Shown here: positions 6,232 to 13,073 of the stretch, piece by piece
Layout of the letters: each line of letters starts with the position of its first letter
Position numbering within the stretch: position 1 is the first letter of the stretch
NCBI GenBank assembly: GCA_036645575.1
Contig: JAVXNW010000063.1
Coordinates: 1 to 14,737 of the forward strand
DNA length: 14,737 bases
Origin: JAVXNW01 sp036645575
Lineage (GTDB): Bacteria > Bacillota > Clostridia > Christensenellales > Aristaeellaceae
Direction: 5' to 3'
Notes under the pieces: generated by a model
The model's database searches: none
Seen by the model: the letters and a program-made list of their open reading frames with translations, nothing else
What the model was told of the DNA's origin: nothing
Made by a program: the position numbers and the translations under genes

Positions 6232-7755
6232 TCAGCGGCGTCTTGTGCCAAATAGCCCACGCGCCAGATCGCGTCCAAGCTGCCTGCCAAAGGAACCTAT
6301 GGCGCTTGACGCGGCGCGCTCGATCGGCTTCAGCATCCTTTCCCGCTCCTTGGCCGCGCGCTGCGCCGCCTTTTCGGCTTCCTTGCGCGCCTTTTCGGCC
6401 GCTTTTTCGTTCGCTTCCGCCTGCGCTTGCGCCGCCTGCGAGGCCGCCGCCTGCGCTTGTTGCTGCTGGGCTTTTTCAAAGGCGCTTGTCAGGTCCTCGC
6501 TTGCGGAGACGCGATCGACCGTCGCCCGGTACTTTGCGTTCAGCGGATTTTTTTCGATGACGCAGGCGCGCTCGGCGTCCGGGATCGTCCCCATCAGGCT
6601 CTGCGGCGGCAGGATCATCGCGCGCTCCACCACCGAAGGCACGCCGTCTTCGTCAAGGAAGGAACACAGCGCCTCGCCAACGCCCAACTGGGTCAGCACC
6701 GTGCCCGTGTCAAACGCCGGATTTTCGCGGAAGGACTGCGCCGCCGCGCGGATCGATTTCTGCTCAGAGGGCGTATAGGCGCGCAGCGCGTGCTGGACGC
6801 GCCCGGACAGTTGCGCAAGCACCGTGTCCGGGATGTCCGACGGGCTTTGCGAGATGAAATACACGCCCACGCCCTTGGAGCGGATGAGCTTGGCCACCTG
6901 TTCGATCTTCTGGATCAGCGCCTTGTTGGCGTCGGCAAAAAGCAGATGCGCCTCGTCAAAGAAGAAGACCATCTTGGGCTTGTCCATATCGCCCGCCTCG
7001 GGCAGCTTTTCAAACAGATCAGACAGCAAAAACAGCATAAACGCCGCGTACAGCGTGGGGTTTTGGTAGAGCTTTACGCAATCCAGCACGTTGATCACGC
7101 CGCGCCCGCGCGCGTCCTGCGCAAGCCAATCGTCTAGATCGAGGGCGGGCTCGCCAAAGAATTGGTCGCCGCCCTGATCCTCAAGGGCGATCATCGCGCG
7201 CTGAATCGCGCCGACCGACTGCGTGGAGACGTTGCCGTAGGCGGTCGTAAATTCGGCGCGGTTGTCGCCCACGTATTTGAGCATGGCGCGCAGGTCCTTG
7301 AGGTCGATCAGCAGCAGTTTTTTGTCGTCCGCAATGCGGAACACCACGTTGAGCACGCCCTCCTGAACGTCCGTAAGCCCCAGCAGCCGCGCAAGCAGCA
7401 TGGGTCCCATGTCGCTCACGGTCGTGCGCACGGGCGTCCCGCGCTCGCCGTATACGTCCCAGAAGGCGGTCGGGAAGTCGGTCAGCGTAAACTCGGTAAA
7501 GCCCATCTTGCCAAGCCGCTTCTTGATGCCGTCAGACGGCGCGCCCGGCTTGCACATGCCGGCCAAGTCCCCCTTCACATCGGCCAGGAACACCGGAACG
7601 CCCAACATGCTAAACGATTCCGCCATCACCTTGAGCGTGATGGTCTTGCCCGTGCCGCTCGCCCCCGCGATCAACCCGTGCCTATTTGCCATCGAAGGCA
7701 ACAGATAGACGTTTTGTTCGCCCTTGCCGATCAGAATTTTATCTCCTTCAAGCAT
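6232..7755 (-). CDS. HerA-like ATPase of the YjgR/DUF853 family
   Basis: This 507-residue cytoplasmic P-loop ATPase belongs to the HerA/FtsK-like ring ATPases. Walker A GASGTGKT is at residues 31-38, Walker B MVFFFDEAH at 262-270, and a polar sensor segment ISQSPSDIP at 301-309. Residues 425-472 are an alanine/glutamine/lysine-rich coiled coil, followed by a glycine- and arginine-rich tail (residues 485-507) as in other YjgR proteins. Length matches the family (about 500). The ATG at 7755 has AGGGGAG at suitable spacing. It begins 53 bp after the Hsp70-like gene with no visible promoter or terminator between, so it is probably the last gene of that operon. The exact role of YjgR is not established; related HerA proteins pump or unwind DNA. 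No nuclease partner such as NurA is next to it. Confidence 0.9.
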   Translation of the reverse strand: MLEGDKILIGKGEQNVYLLPSMANRHGLIAGASGTGKTITLKVMAESFSMLGVPVFLADVKGDLAGMCKPGAPSDGIKKRLGKMGFTEFTLTDFPTAFWDVYGERGTPVRTTVSDMGPMLLARLLGLTDVQEGVLNVVFRIADDKKLLLIDLKDLRAMLKYVGDNRAEFTTAYGNVSTQSVGAIQRAMIALEDQGGDQFFGEPALDLDDWLAQDARGRGVINVLDCVKLYQNPTLYAAFMLFLLSDLFEKLPEAGDMDKPKMVFFFDEAHLLFADANKALIQKIEQVAKLIRSKGVGVYFISQSPSDIPDTVLAQLSGRVQHALRAYTPSEQKSIRAAAQSFRENPAFDTGTVLTQLGVGEALCSFLDEDGVPSVVERAMILPPQSLMGTIPDAERACVIEKNPLNAKYRATVDRVSASEDLTSAFEKAQQQQAQAAASQAAQAQAEANEKAAEKARKEAEKAAQRAAKERERMLKPIERAASSAIGSFGRQLGRDLARGLFGTRRR

Positions 7756-7808
7756 GACGGTCTCCCCTCTCCTCTATGTCCTGTGTCCACGAAGATCAAA
7801 CGATGCGC

Positions 7809-9803
7809 TCAGTGAATGAGCAGCCGTGCCTGCTCCGCCATGTCGGTCAGTTGGCGCTCGATGGCCTGGGTTAGGCGCAGGCTCATCTGCGCAACTTCGG
7901 GGGCCTTCCCATCGCGCAATTGGGTCAGCTGCGCAAGGGTGTTGCCCGCCAGCTCGTCGTGCTTTGCCTCGAGCGAGCGCGCAAAGGCGCGCTCGGAAAA
8001 AAGCGTGCGCATAAACGCGGGCATCTTGAACTTGCCGACGTGCTTGATGGCGATGGATGTGCCAAGGCGACTTGCGATAAAGCCCACGAGGAAGCTGAGA
8101 ATCAGCCCGAGCGGGCCGGCCATCATCAGCGCGACGCCGCTCCCGCCCAGCAGGATCGCGACCACCGAGGCGACGATTACGTCCACCACCGCCTGAATCA
8201 AATCCAGATTGACCATGCCGGCCGCGTCTACGTTCAGCTGCGCCGCGTCAACCGGGGCGCTCGTCGGGAGCCTGAGCGTGGTGAGCGGCAGTGCGCAGCG
8301 CGCGCAGATGGGGTCGGTCAGCACTTCGAGCGCGGGGCGAATCGTCTCAAGCCACGCGCGGGTGACCGGCTCCAAGTCGCTTTTGAGCAGGCCCTGCGAA
8401 ATTTCCATTTCCAATAGGCGCTTCATCTCCTCGCTCATCTCGTCGAGCGTGTCAATCGCGCCATGACGCCACCGGCTAAACGCGCTGGGCGCGACCCGCT
8501 CGATCAGCGCCGCGGCAATGACCGGCGCAATGGCGGAAAACAGGCGCGGAAGCTGCTCATCTACGATCGATTCGACCGCGTCAGAATCGACCAGCACCTT
8601 GATGTCGCGCGCAAAGCGCTCGGTGCGCAGGTCCGTGCGCAGCGCGTAGCACAGCCCGCGCGCAATGGAAAATTCAGGCTCCGCGCCGGTCACAAGCGTC
8701 GCCTCCGGGAACGCGTCCCGCGCCATGGACTCCATAAAATCCATGCGCGACGCGCCGCCCGTCAAGAGGATCAGAACGGGCAATGTCTCCTTGAGCGCGG
8801 TGCGGGCCGAGGCCAGCGCCTTTTTGTAGACGGCTAGGTATCCGAGATGGCCAAGCGAAGGCACCTTCTCTTGAAGCAGCGCCGCCATGTCCTCAGGCGT
8901 CAAGGAGATGTCGAGGGTGATTGGCGGCTTTTCATAGTAGATCTTGACCGAGGACTCGCACGGAAGCGAGAAGCCCGCCTGGCCAAGCTGCTTTTGGCGG
9001 GTGAAGAACATCTCCTTGACCTTGCGCGCCTCCAATTCGCAGCGCGCCTCGTATTGCGGACAGGCGGCAAATATGCGCTCGATTTTTTGCTTTTGCGGGT
9101 GCAGGCGCACGCTTTTTTGCAAAAGCAGCTGGTCAATCAGCCCGCCGCCCAGGTGATTTTCGCCAAAATCGAACACCTCGACCGTGCGCAGTTCGCGAAT
9201 GAAGGTAAAGTCGGTCGTCGAGGAGCCGGCGTCGATCACCAATGTGGGACGGCTGAGCGCGTGGTCGCTCAGGCGCAGCTCGCCCGACTCGCGAACGAAC
9301 ATGAACGCCGCGCGCGACTCGCTGATCACCGTGACGTTTGGAAAGCCCGCGTCCACAAAACACTGGCGGTATCGATCGCGCGCGGCCTTCCCCCAGCCGG
9401 ACGGACAGCCGACGAACGCCGCGCAGGTCGCGGGATCGACCGCCTTGCCGCCCCGGACGATCTCCTCGCGCATGCGGGTCGCGAACGCGGTGATCAGCGG
9501 CGACGCGACGTCCGGCTCGCGCAGGTATCGGCTCTTAAAGCGCAAATACAGCTTGTTGGCGTCAGCAAGGCAGGCTTCTTCGCCAATCAGCGTGCCGCTT
9601 TGGCCTTCGCCCAGCGCCGTCAGCACGCTTTTGCGCCCCGCGATTTCCAGCACCAGCGGCATCGGGGTTCCGCTCGCGTTCATCCACGCGACCGCGCTCT
9701 CGCCGTCGCCCAAATCGACGCCATAATAGTTTTCAATGGGCTCCAAGCCCTCCGGCGGCACAAGGGCTTGACCGCTTTGCGTCATCCGCTCGTTTTCCAT
9801 CAT
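7809..9803 (-). CDS. Hsp70/actin-fold ATPase with a C-terminal membrane hairpin
   Basis: This 664-residue protein has a complete actin-type ATPase domain: phosphate-1 loop GVDLGD at residues 28-33, phosphate-2 loop IDAGSSTTD at 190-198, and adenosine loop TGGASRM at 348-354. The beta-sandwich substrate domain and EEVD-type tail of true Hsp70 are absent. In their place residues about 400-530 are helical and acidic, with a CARC pair (Cys500, Cys503). Residues 535-577 form two hydrophobic helices joined by a glycine-rich turn (LLGGSGVALMMAGPLG). A basic stretch (KHVGKFK) and an amphipathic helical tail follow. It is therefore probably membrane-attached, somewhat as dynamin-like proteins are. The start overlaps the stop of the upstream gene (ATGATG), which indicates translational coupling; Met7 is an alternative start. 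The upstream partner also carries a membrane hairpin. Confidence 0.82.
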   Translation of the reverse strand: MMENERMTQSGQALVPPEGLEPIENYYGVDLGDGESAVAWMNASGTPMPLVLEIAGRKSVLTALGEGQSGTLIGEEACLADANKLYLRFKSRYLREPDVASPLITAFATRMREEIVRGGKAVDPATCAAFVGCPSGWGKAARDRYRQCFVDAGFPNVTVISESRAAFMFVRESGELRLSDHALSRPTLVIDAGSSTTDFTFIRELRTVEVFDFGENHLGGGLIDQLLLQKSVRLHPQKQKIERIFAACPQYEARCELEARKVKEMFFTRQKQLGQAGFSLPCESSVKIYYEKPPITLDISLTPEDMAALLQEKVPSLGHLGYLAVYKKALASARTALKETLPVLILLTGGASRMDFMESMARDAFPEATLVTGAEPEFSIARGLCYALRTDLRTERFARDIKVLVDSDAVESIVDEQLPRLFSAIAPVIAAALIERVAPSAFSRWRHGAIDTLDEMSEEMKRLLEMEISQGLLKSDLEPVTRAWLETIRPALEVLTDPICARCALPLTTLRLPTSAPVDAAQLNVDAAGMVNLDLIQAVVDVIVASVVAILLGGSGVALMMAGPLGLILSFLVGFIASRLGTSIAIKHVGKFKMPAFMRTLFSERAFARSLEAKHDELAGNTLAQLTQLRDGKAPEVAQMSLRLTQAIERQLTDMAEQARLLIH

Positions 9804-10615
9804 ATTTTCACCGTCGCTTGGCCGCGCAGCAGCAGCGTCTCATCTTGCTTGATGGCCGGCCGGATGGTCTCGCCGCCCGTCATCGCGGGCAGCAGGTCAA
9901 AGTCCTTGGCGCTCTGGGCATCGTAGAGTTTGAGTTCGACGCCCTGACGCTTGAGCGCGTCGGCGATTTGCGGGGTGACTTTGAGCGCAAAGGCGGGGTC
10001 GCTTGTGAGCTGCGCCTCAAAGAGCATCTGAAGCGCCTCGAGCATGGGCCGCGTGAGCGCGGGCGCGCAGGACGCGGGGGCTTCCTCTTCGTAGAGCTGG
10101 GCATCGATCTCGCGCAGCGCAAAGGCAATCCTTCGCGCGAGCTGATCGCAACTTACGGCGGGGGTCGCCTCGACGCGCGGCGGCGTCAGGATGGGTCGCT
10201 CGACCTCCCGCGCAAAAAACGCGGACACGCCGCAAGCCACCAGCGCCGCAAGGGCCAGATTGGTTTGATTGGAAAAAAAAGCCCACACGGCGATCGCCGC
10301 CATCAGCGCGCCGGGCAGGTACCCGAGCAAGCGCTTGACGCGCGCCGCGCTTTTTGAGGGCGCGGGGCCAGGCAGCAGTCGAAAGTCCGCACGGTCAACC
10401 GCGGCCATCGCCTCAACTGCGGCCTTGGCCACCGCGATCAGCCCGCGCGCGCGCTTGCGCAGCGCCGCCGGGGCATCCTGCGCGCAGTAATCCTCGCACA
10501 GCGCGTCAAGGTAGCGCACGGCGCAGTCGCACGCCTCGCGGACATCGGCACATGCCGATAGATTGTTTGTCAGCGCATCCGCGCGCGCCTGATGGAAAAA
10601 CATGAATTGATTCAC
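9800..10615 (-). CDS. Unrecognised 271-residue protein with a two-helix membrane hairpin
   Basis: I do not recognise this family with certainty. The frame is open to 10699, but that region contains the promoter; AAAGGAG at about 10631-10625 sits 9 bases before the GTG at 10615, so that start is chosen. Residues 1-80 are helical and cysteine-containing (Cys22, 29, 31, 40, 44). Residues 97-115 and 117-135 are two transmembrane helices with a short SNQTN turn. Residues 155-271 are soluble, ending in a beta-like segment GGETIRPAIKQDETLLLRG. Both soluble parts should face the same side, presumably the cytoplasm. It is the first gene of the operon and its stop overlaps the start of the Hsp70-like gene by 4 bp, which strongly suggests the two proteins act together, for example as membrane anchor or nucleotide-exchange partner. 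The faint likeness of the C-terminal end to GrpE-type RPA segments is weak. Confidence 0.75.
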   Translation of the reverse strand: MNQFMFFHQARADALTNNLSACADVREACDCAVRYLDALCEDYCAQDAPAALRKRARGLIAVAKAAVEAMAAVDRADFRLLPGPAPSKSAARVKRLLGYLPGALMAAIAVWAFFSNQTNLALAALVACGVSAFFAREVERPILTPPRVEATPAVSCDQLARRIAFALREIDAQLYEEEAPASCAPALTRPMLEALQMLFEAQLTSDPAFALKVTPQIADALKRQGVELKLYDAQSAKDFDLLPAMTGGETIRPAIKQDETLLLRGQATVKI

Positions 10616-10658
10616 GAATTGCCGCTCCTTTGTAGGAATTGTGATGGCATCCATCGAT

Positions 10659-10687
10659 ATCATACCGCAATGCCGATGTTTTTTCAA
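10659..10687 (-). promoter_or_regulatory. Promoter of the Hsp70-like/HerA-like operon
   Basis: On the minus strand TTGAAA (10682-10687) and TATGAT (10659-10664) are 17 bp apart, placing the start of transcription near 10652, some 37 bases before the GTG at 10615. It lies directly behind the terminator of the preceding operon, so the two units are clearly insulated. No CIRCE-type heat-shock inverted repeat is seen. Confidence 0.75.
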
Positions 10688-10697
10688 GTGCGGACGC

Positions 10698-10739
10698 AAA
10701 AAAGCGAACCCGGGTAGGCAACAGCCTACCCAGGTTCGC
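10698..10739 (-). terminator. Intrinsic terminator of the transporter-acetyltransferase operon
   Basis: Positions 10704-10719 pair with 10724-10739 over 16 bp (one mismatch, 10711/10732) around a 4-base loop, and on the minus strand the stem is followed by six T (10703-10698). This is a textbook Rho-independent terminator, 57 bp after the acetyltransferase stop codon. Confidence 0.92.
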
Positions 10740-10795
10740 GTGTTCGCCGGCCAAATTTGGCAAGCATAAGAGCCAGACGCGCGTTGGCATCCGGC

Positions 10796-11299
10796 TTACA
10801 GCATCTTCTCCATCAGCAAAAAGCTCAGGCCGTGTAGCCTGCGTATGCCGCGGGATATGAAGGCGAGATTCTGGTATAGTTTGAGCGCCTTCGGGCAATC
10901 GGTGGGCACCATCACCTGCATGTGTCTGCAGCCCATATCGCGCGCGTTCTGGCAGAGCGTCTCGACGATCCGCGTGCCAATGCCGCTGTTTTGGCATCTC
11001 GGGTGCACCGCCAGGCGCGCCATGACACAGGTGGACAATACGCGCGTCCAAGAAACCGTCTCCTCGTCAAGTTCGTCCTGCGTGATGATCGAGACGGCGG
11101 CCACAATGGCGTCTTCGTCCCGAATCACATACAGGCCGTTTTGATCCAGATCAAATTCGACGGTTTCAAAGGAGGGATATTCCTGACTGGTCGCGCGGCT
11201 GTGACCAAAGGATCGGTTCAACCCGCACACCCGATAGAGCTCGAGGACGTCGTAGATATCCTCGTAATATCCACGCTCCAGCGCAACGGACTCAAACAT
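10796..11299 (-). CDS. GNAT-family N-acetyltransferase
   Basis: This 167-residue protein transfers an acetyl group from acetyl-CoA to an amine. The acetyl-CoA site is seen in residues 95-112, RLAVHPRCQNSGIGTRIV, with the Q-x-x-G-x-G/A-like loop, and the family's C-terminal A-x-x-LY-x-x-x-F pattern at 138-147. The substrate cannot be inferred; single-domain GNATs modify antibiotics, amino acids, polyamines or protein N-termini. The ATG at 11299 lies 7 bp after the stop codon of the exporter gene, and its GGAG ribosome binding site overlaps that stop, so the pair is translated from one message. Pairing with an exporter suggests modification and export, or protection from, a small amine; this is inference. 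Confidence 0.88.
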   Translation of the reverse strand: MFESVALERGYYEDIYDVLELYRVCGLNRSFGHSRATSQEYPSFETVEFDLDQNGLYVIRDEDAIVAAVSIITQDELDEETVSWTRVLSTCVMARLAVHPRCQNSGIGTRIVETLCQNARDMGCRHMQVMVPTDCPKALKLYQNLAFISRGIRRLHGLSFLLMEKML

Positions 11300-11306
11300 G
11301 CTTTTG

Positions 11307-12194
11307 TTACTCCATTCCGAGAATGGCGACGCCGATCATGACGACGGCGATCACCGCGTATTGCGGCCATTTGAGCTTCTCTTTAAGAAACAGCCGGGAG
11401 AGCAGCACCGACAGCACGCTGTAGGAGGCGATCATGGGCGCCGCGACGATGGCGTTGTCGCCCATGGCGTAGATGTAGGTAAACTGACCTGCGGTCTCGC
11501 ACAGCGCGCCCAAGGCAAAGACCTTTTCCTTGCGCAGCGAAAACGACTGTTTGCGCACGAAGCGCAGGTAGATGAACGCAAAAACCGCCATCAGCAGAAA
11601 CGTGTACTCGTAGGCGATGTTGGCGACGGACTCCTCCAAGATGTTTTCGAGGTAGTAGGCGTCAAGGGCGCTGCCCATGCCGTCGATTAAGCAATAGAGC
11701 ACGGGAAACAGAAAGGCGATGAGCCCCTTGTGGTACTTTTTTTCGGACGGGATGATGGGTGTTTGCTCGAGCGAATAGTGCTGCTCGAGGGCGCCTAAGG
11801 CGACGAGGCCCACGCTGATCAGCGCGACGGCGGTCAGTTGAAGGCCGGTAATGCGCTCGCCCAAAAAGAAAAAGCAGAGCAGCGCGGTGACGGCGCCGGA
11901 GGAGTTGCATACCGGGGACGACACAGACAGTTCGATGTAGCGCAGGCCGCAATAGCCCAGCACCATCGACAGAATGTACAAGGCCGATACGGGTAGATAC
12001 GTGAGCATGTCGCGGATGTGGAAGTCCACGCCCGTCGCCACCATGGTGACGGTCGCGTGAATGCCCATCACCAAGCCCACCATGACGACCAACCGCCAAT
12101 GGCTGTATGGATCGTCGGACTTGGTGCCCATTTTGGCAAACAGATCGGACCCACCCCAGAATAGAATGGTAACCAGAGATAATGCAAACCACAT
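11307..12194 (-). CDS. DMT-superfamily (EamA) transporter
   Basis: This 295-residue membrane protein has about ten hydrophobic helices arranged as two EamA-type halves (residues about 1-135 and 155-293), the normal length and design of drug/metabolite transporters. Typical features are the N-terminal FWGGSDLFAK segment and the second-half end LKEKLKWPQYAVIAVVMIG, like the E-K/R-L-x-x-x-Q motif closing EamA repeats (ERITGLQLTAVALISVG closes the first half). These proteins usually export amino acids or other metabolites driven by the proton gradient; the substrate is unknown. Residues about 140-155, between halves, are polar and include KKYHKG. It leads a two-gene operon with the acetyltransferase. 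The start ATG at 12194 has a run of six G about 13 bases upstream, rather far for a ribosome binding site. Confidence 0.88.
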   Translation of the reverse strand: MWFALSLVTILFWGGSDLFAKMGTKSDDPYSHWRLVVMVGLVMGIHATVTMVATGVDFHIRDMLTYLPVSALYILSMVLGYCGLRYIELSVSSPVCNSSGAVTALLCFFFLGERITGLQLTAVALISVGLVALGALEQHYSLEQTPIIPSEKKYHKGLIAFLFPVLYCLIDGMGSALDAYYLENILEESVANIAYEYTFLLMAVFAFIYLRFVRKQSFSLRKEKVFALGALCETAGQFTYIYAMGDNAIVAAPMIASYSVLSVLLSRLFLKEKLKWPQYAVIAVVMIGVAILGME

Positions 12195-12224
12195 GTTGTG
12201 TCCAGCCCCCCTTTAATCTTCGCT

Positions 12225-12253
12225 ATCTTAACATATTTTCGCCCAATACACAA
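12225..12253 (-). promoter_or_regulatory. Promoter of the exporter-acetyltransferase operon
   Basis: On the minus strand TTGTGT (12248-12253) and TAAGAT (12225-12230) are 17 bp apart. Its -35 box abuts the -35 box of the divergent plus-strand promoter at 12256, so the two promoters probably share or compete for regulators. Confidence 0.6.
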
Positions 12254-12255
12254 GG

Positions 12256-12284
12256 TTGCGTGATCGAATTTTATCTGCTATAAT
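12256..12284 (+). promoter_or_regulatory. Promoter of the 181-residue protein gene
   Basis: TTGCGT (12256-12261) and a perfect TATAAT (12279-12284) are 17 bp apart. Transcription would start near 12291, about 37 bases before the GTG at 12328. Confidence 0.75.
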
Positions 12285-12327
12285 TATGTTCATCTATTTA
12301 AACATTTTGTGTAGGGGGGCAATGACC

Positions 12328-12873
12328 GTGGGATTATTCGACAGCGCAGATGAGAAAAGGCGCAAGGAAAACCTCCGCATATTAGAAGATAAGCGCATGG
12401 CGTTTGCGCAAAAGGCGAAGGCGGCTGGATTGGTATCCGAAAAAGCGTTGTATGGGCAGACCGGCGGCGGCTTTCACGGAATCGTGGTGTCGGGCGGGCA
12501 GTATACCTACGTGACCGGGCCTGCGCCGGGCGAGGACGCGGACTTTACGATGGCAAAATACCCGTCTGTCAAAGTCGCGCTCGAGGACGTGCACATTGCG
12601 TCAGAGGGCATGGGCGGCATGCTCGGGTTCGGCAAAAAGGGCGGGCTGGGCTTTAAGCTGTTGCTCACGTTCCCGGACGGAAGCGAAGGCGTGATCGACG
12701 TCATAGCGGGGCAGAACTGCGTCTATGAAAACGAGCGCGGCGTCGATCCGCTGTTCGACATCAAGCGGCGCAGGGGCGGCAGCAACTTCGTGTGGGAATT
12801 TAGACCCATCGAGCAATCGTCGGTCAACCCGATCAAGGTGCGCTGGCTCAAGTTGTTGGGCGATGAAATCTGA
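12328..12873 (+). CDS. Soluble protein of unknown function, 181 residues
   Basis: I do not recognise this family. The frame opens at a TTG (12256), but that codon is part of the -35 box. AGGGGGG at 12313-12319 lies only 2 bases before the ATG at 12322 but 8 bases before the GTG at 12328, which would give the common MGLFD-type N-terminus, so 12328 is preferred. Residues 6-35 are a charged helix. Residues 45-130 look like a beta-rich domain with glycine turns (GQTGGGFHG, GGMLGFGKKGGLGFK) and end in LLTFPDGSEGVIDV. Residues 145-170 include a basic cluster KRRRGG and the segment FVWEFRP. There is no signal peptide or membrane helix. The pattern of short strands resembles small binding domains such as PH-like folds, but this is only an impression. 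The neighbour downstream is a cell-wall protein with no clear promoter of its own. Confidence 0.8.
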   Translation: MGLFDSADEKRRKENLRILEDKRMAFAQKAKAAGLVSEKALYGQTGGGFHGIVVSGGQYTYVTGPAPGEDADFTMAKYPSVKVALEDVHIASEGMGGMLGFGKKGGLGFKLLLTFPDGSEGVIDVIAGQNCVYENERGVDPLFDIKRRRGGSNFVWEFRPIEQSSVNPIKVRWLKLLGDEI

Positions 12874-13046
12874 TTGCGTGCATACGGGATGGGAAAAGGA
12901 ACGCGCTTGCGCCACGCGGCGTAAAAACATAAAAACCGACGCGGCGCGCCGCAACTTCGCGGTGCCCAGTGCCCCTTTGCTCGGAGGTAATTCGGGCGCA
13001 GGGGCTTGCTTTGCGTTTGCCGCGCCCTTGCGCCGGGGGAAAGACG

Positions 13047-13073
13047 ATGGGCGGAAGGCGCTATCGGGATTGA
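13047..13073 (+). CDS. Possible 8-codon leader frame before the secreted protein
   Basis: ATG at 13047 has a good GGGGGA ribosome binding site (13035-13040) and encodes MGGRRYRD, ending in TGA at 13071-13073. This stop overlaps the TTG start of the secreted protein (13070-13072) in a TTGA arrangement, analogous to the ATGA overlap of coupled genes. It could feed ribosomes to the weak TTG start. Chance is a real alternative. Confidence 0.3.
   Translation: MGGRRYRD

Noticed and set aside
8847..9926. 359-residue plus-strand open frame
   Set aside because: Antisense to the Hsp70-like gene, arginine/alanine-rich, no recognisable family.
12256..12327. TTG at 12256 as the start of the 181-residue protein
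   Set aside because: It is the -35 box itself; the ribosome binding site at 12313-12319 fits the GTG at 12328.
12725..13069. N-terminal extension of the secreted protein from 12725 or 12863
   Set aside because: It would place the signal peptide far inside the chain, overlaps the previous gene in another frame, and has no domain-like sequence.
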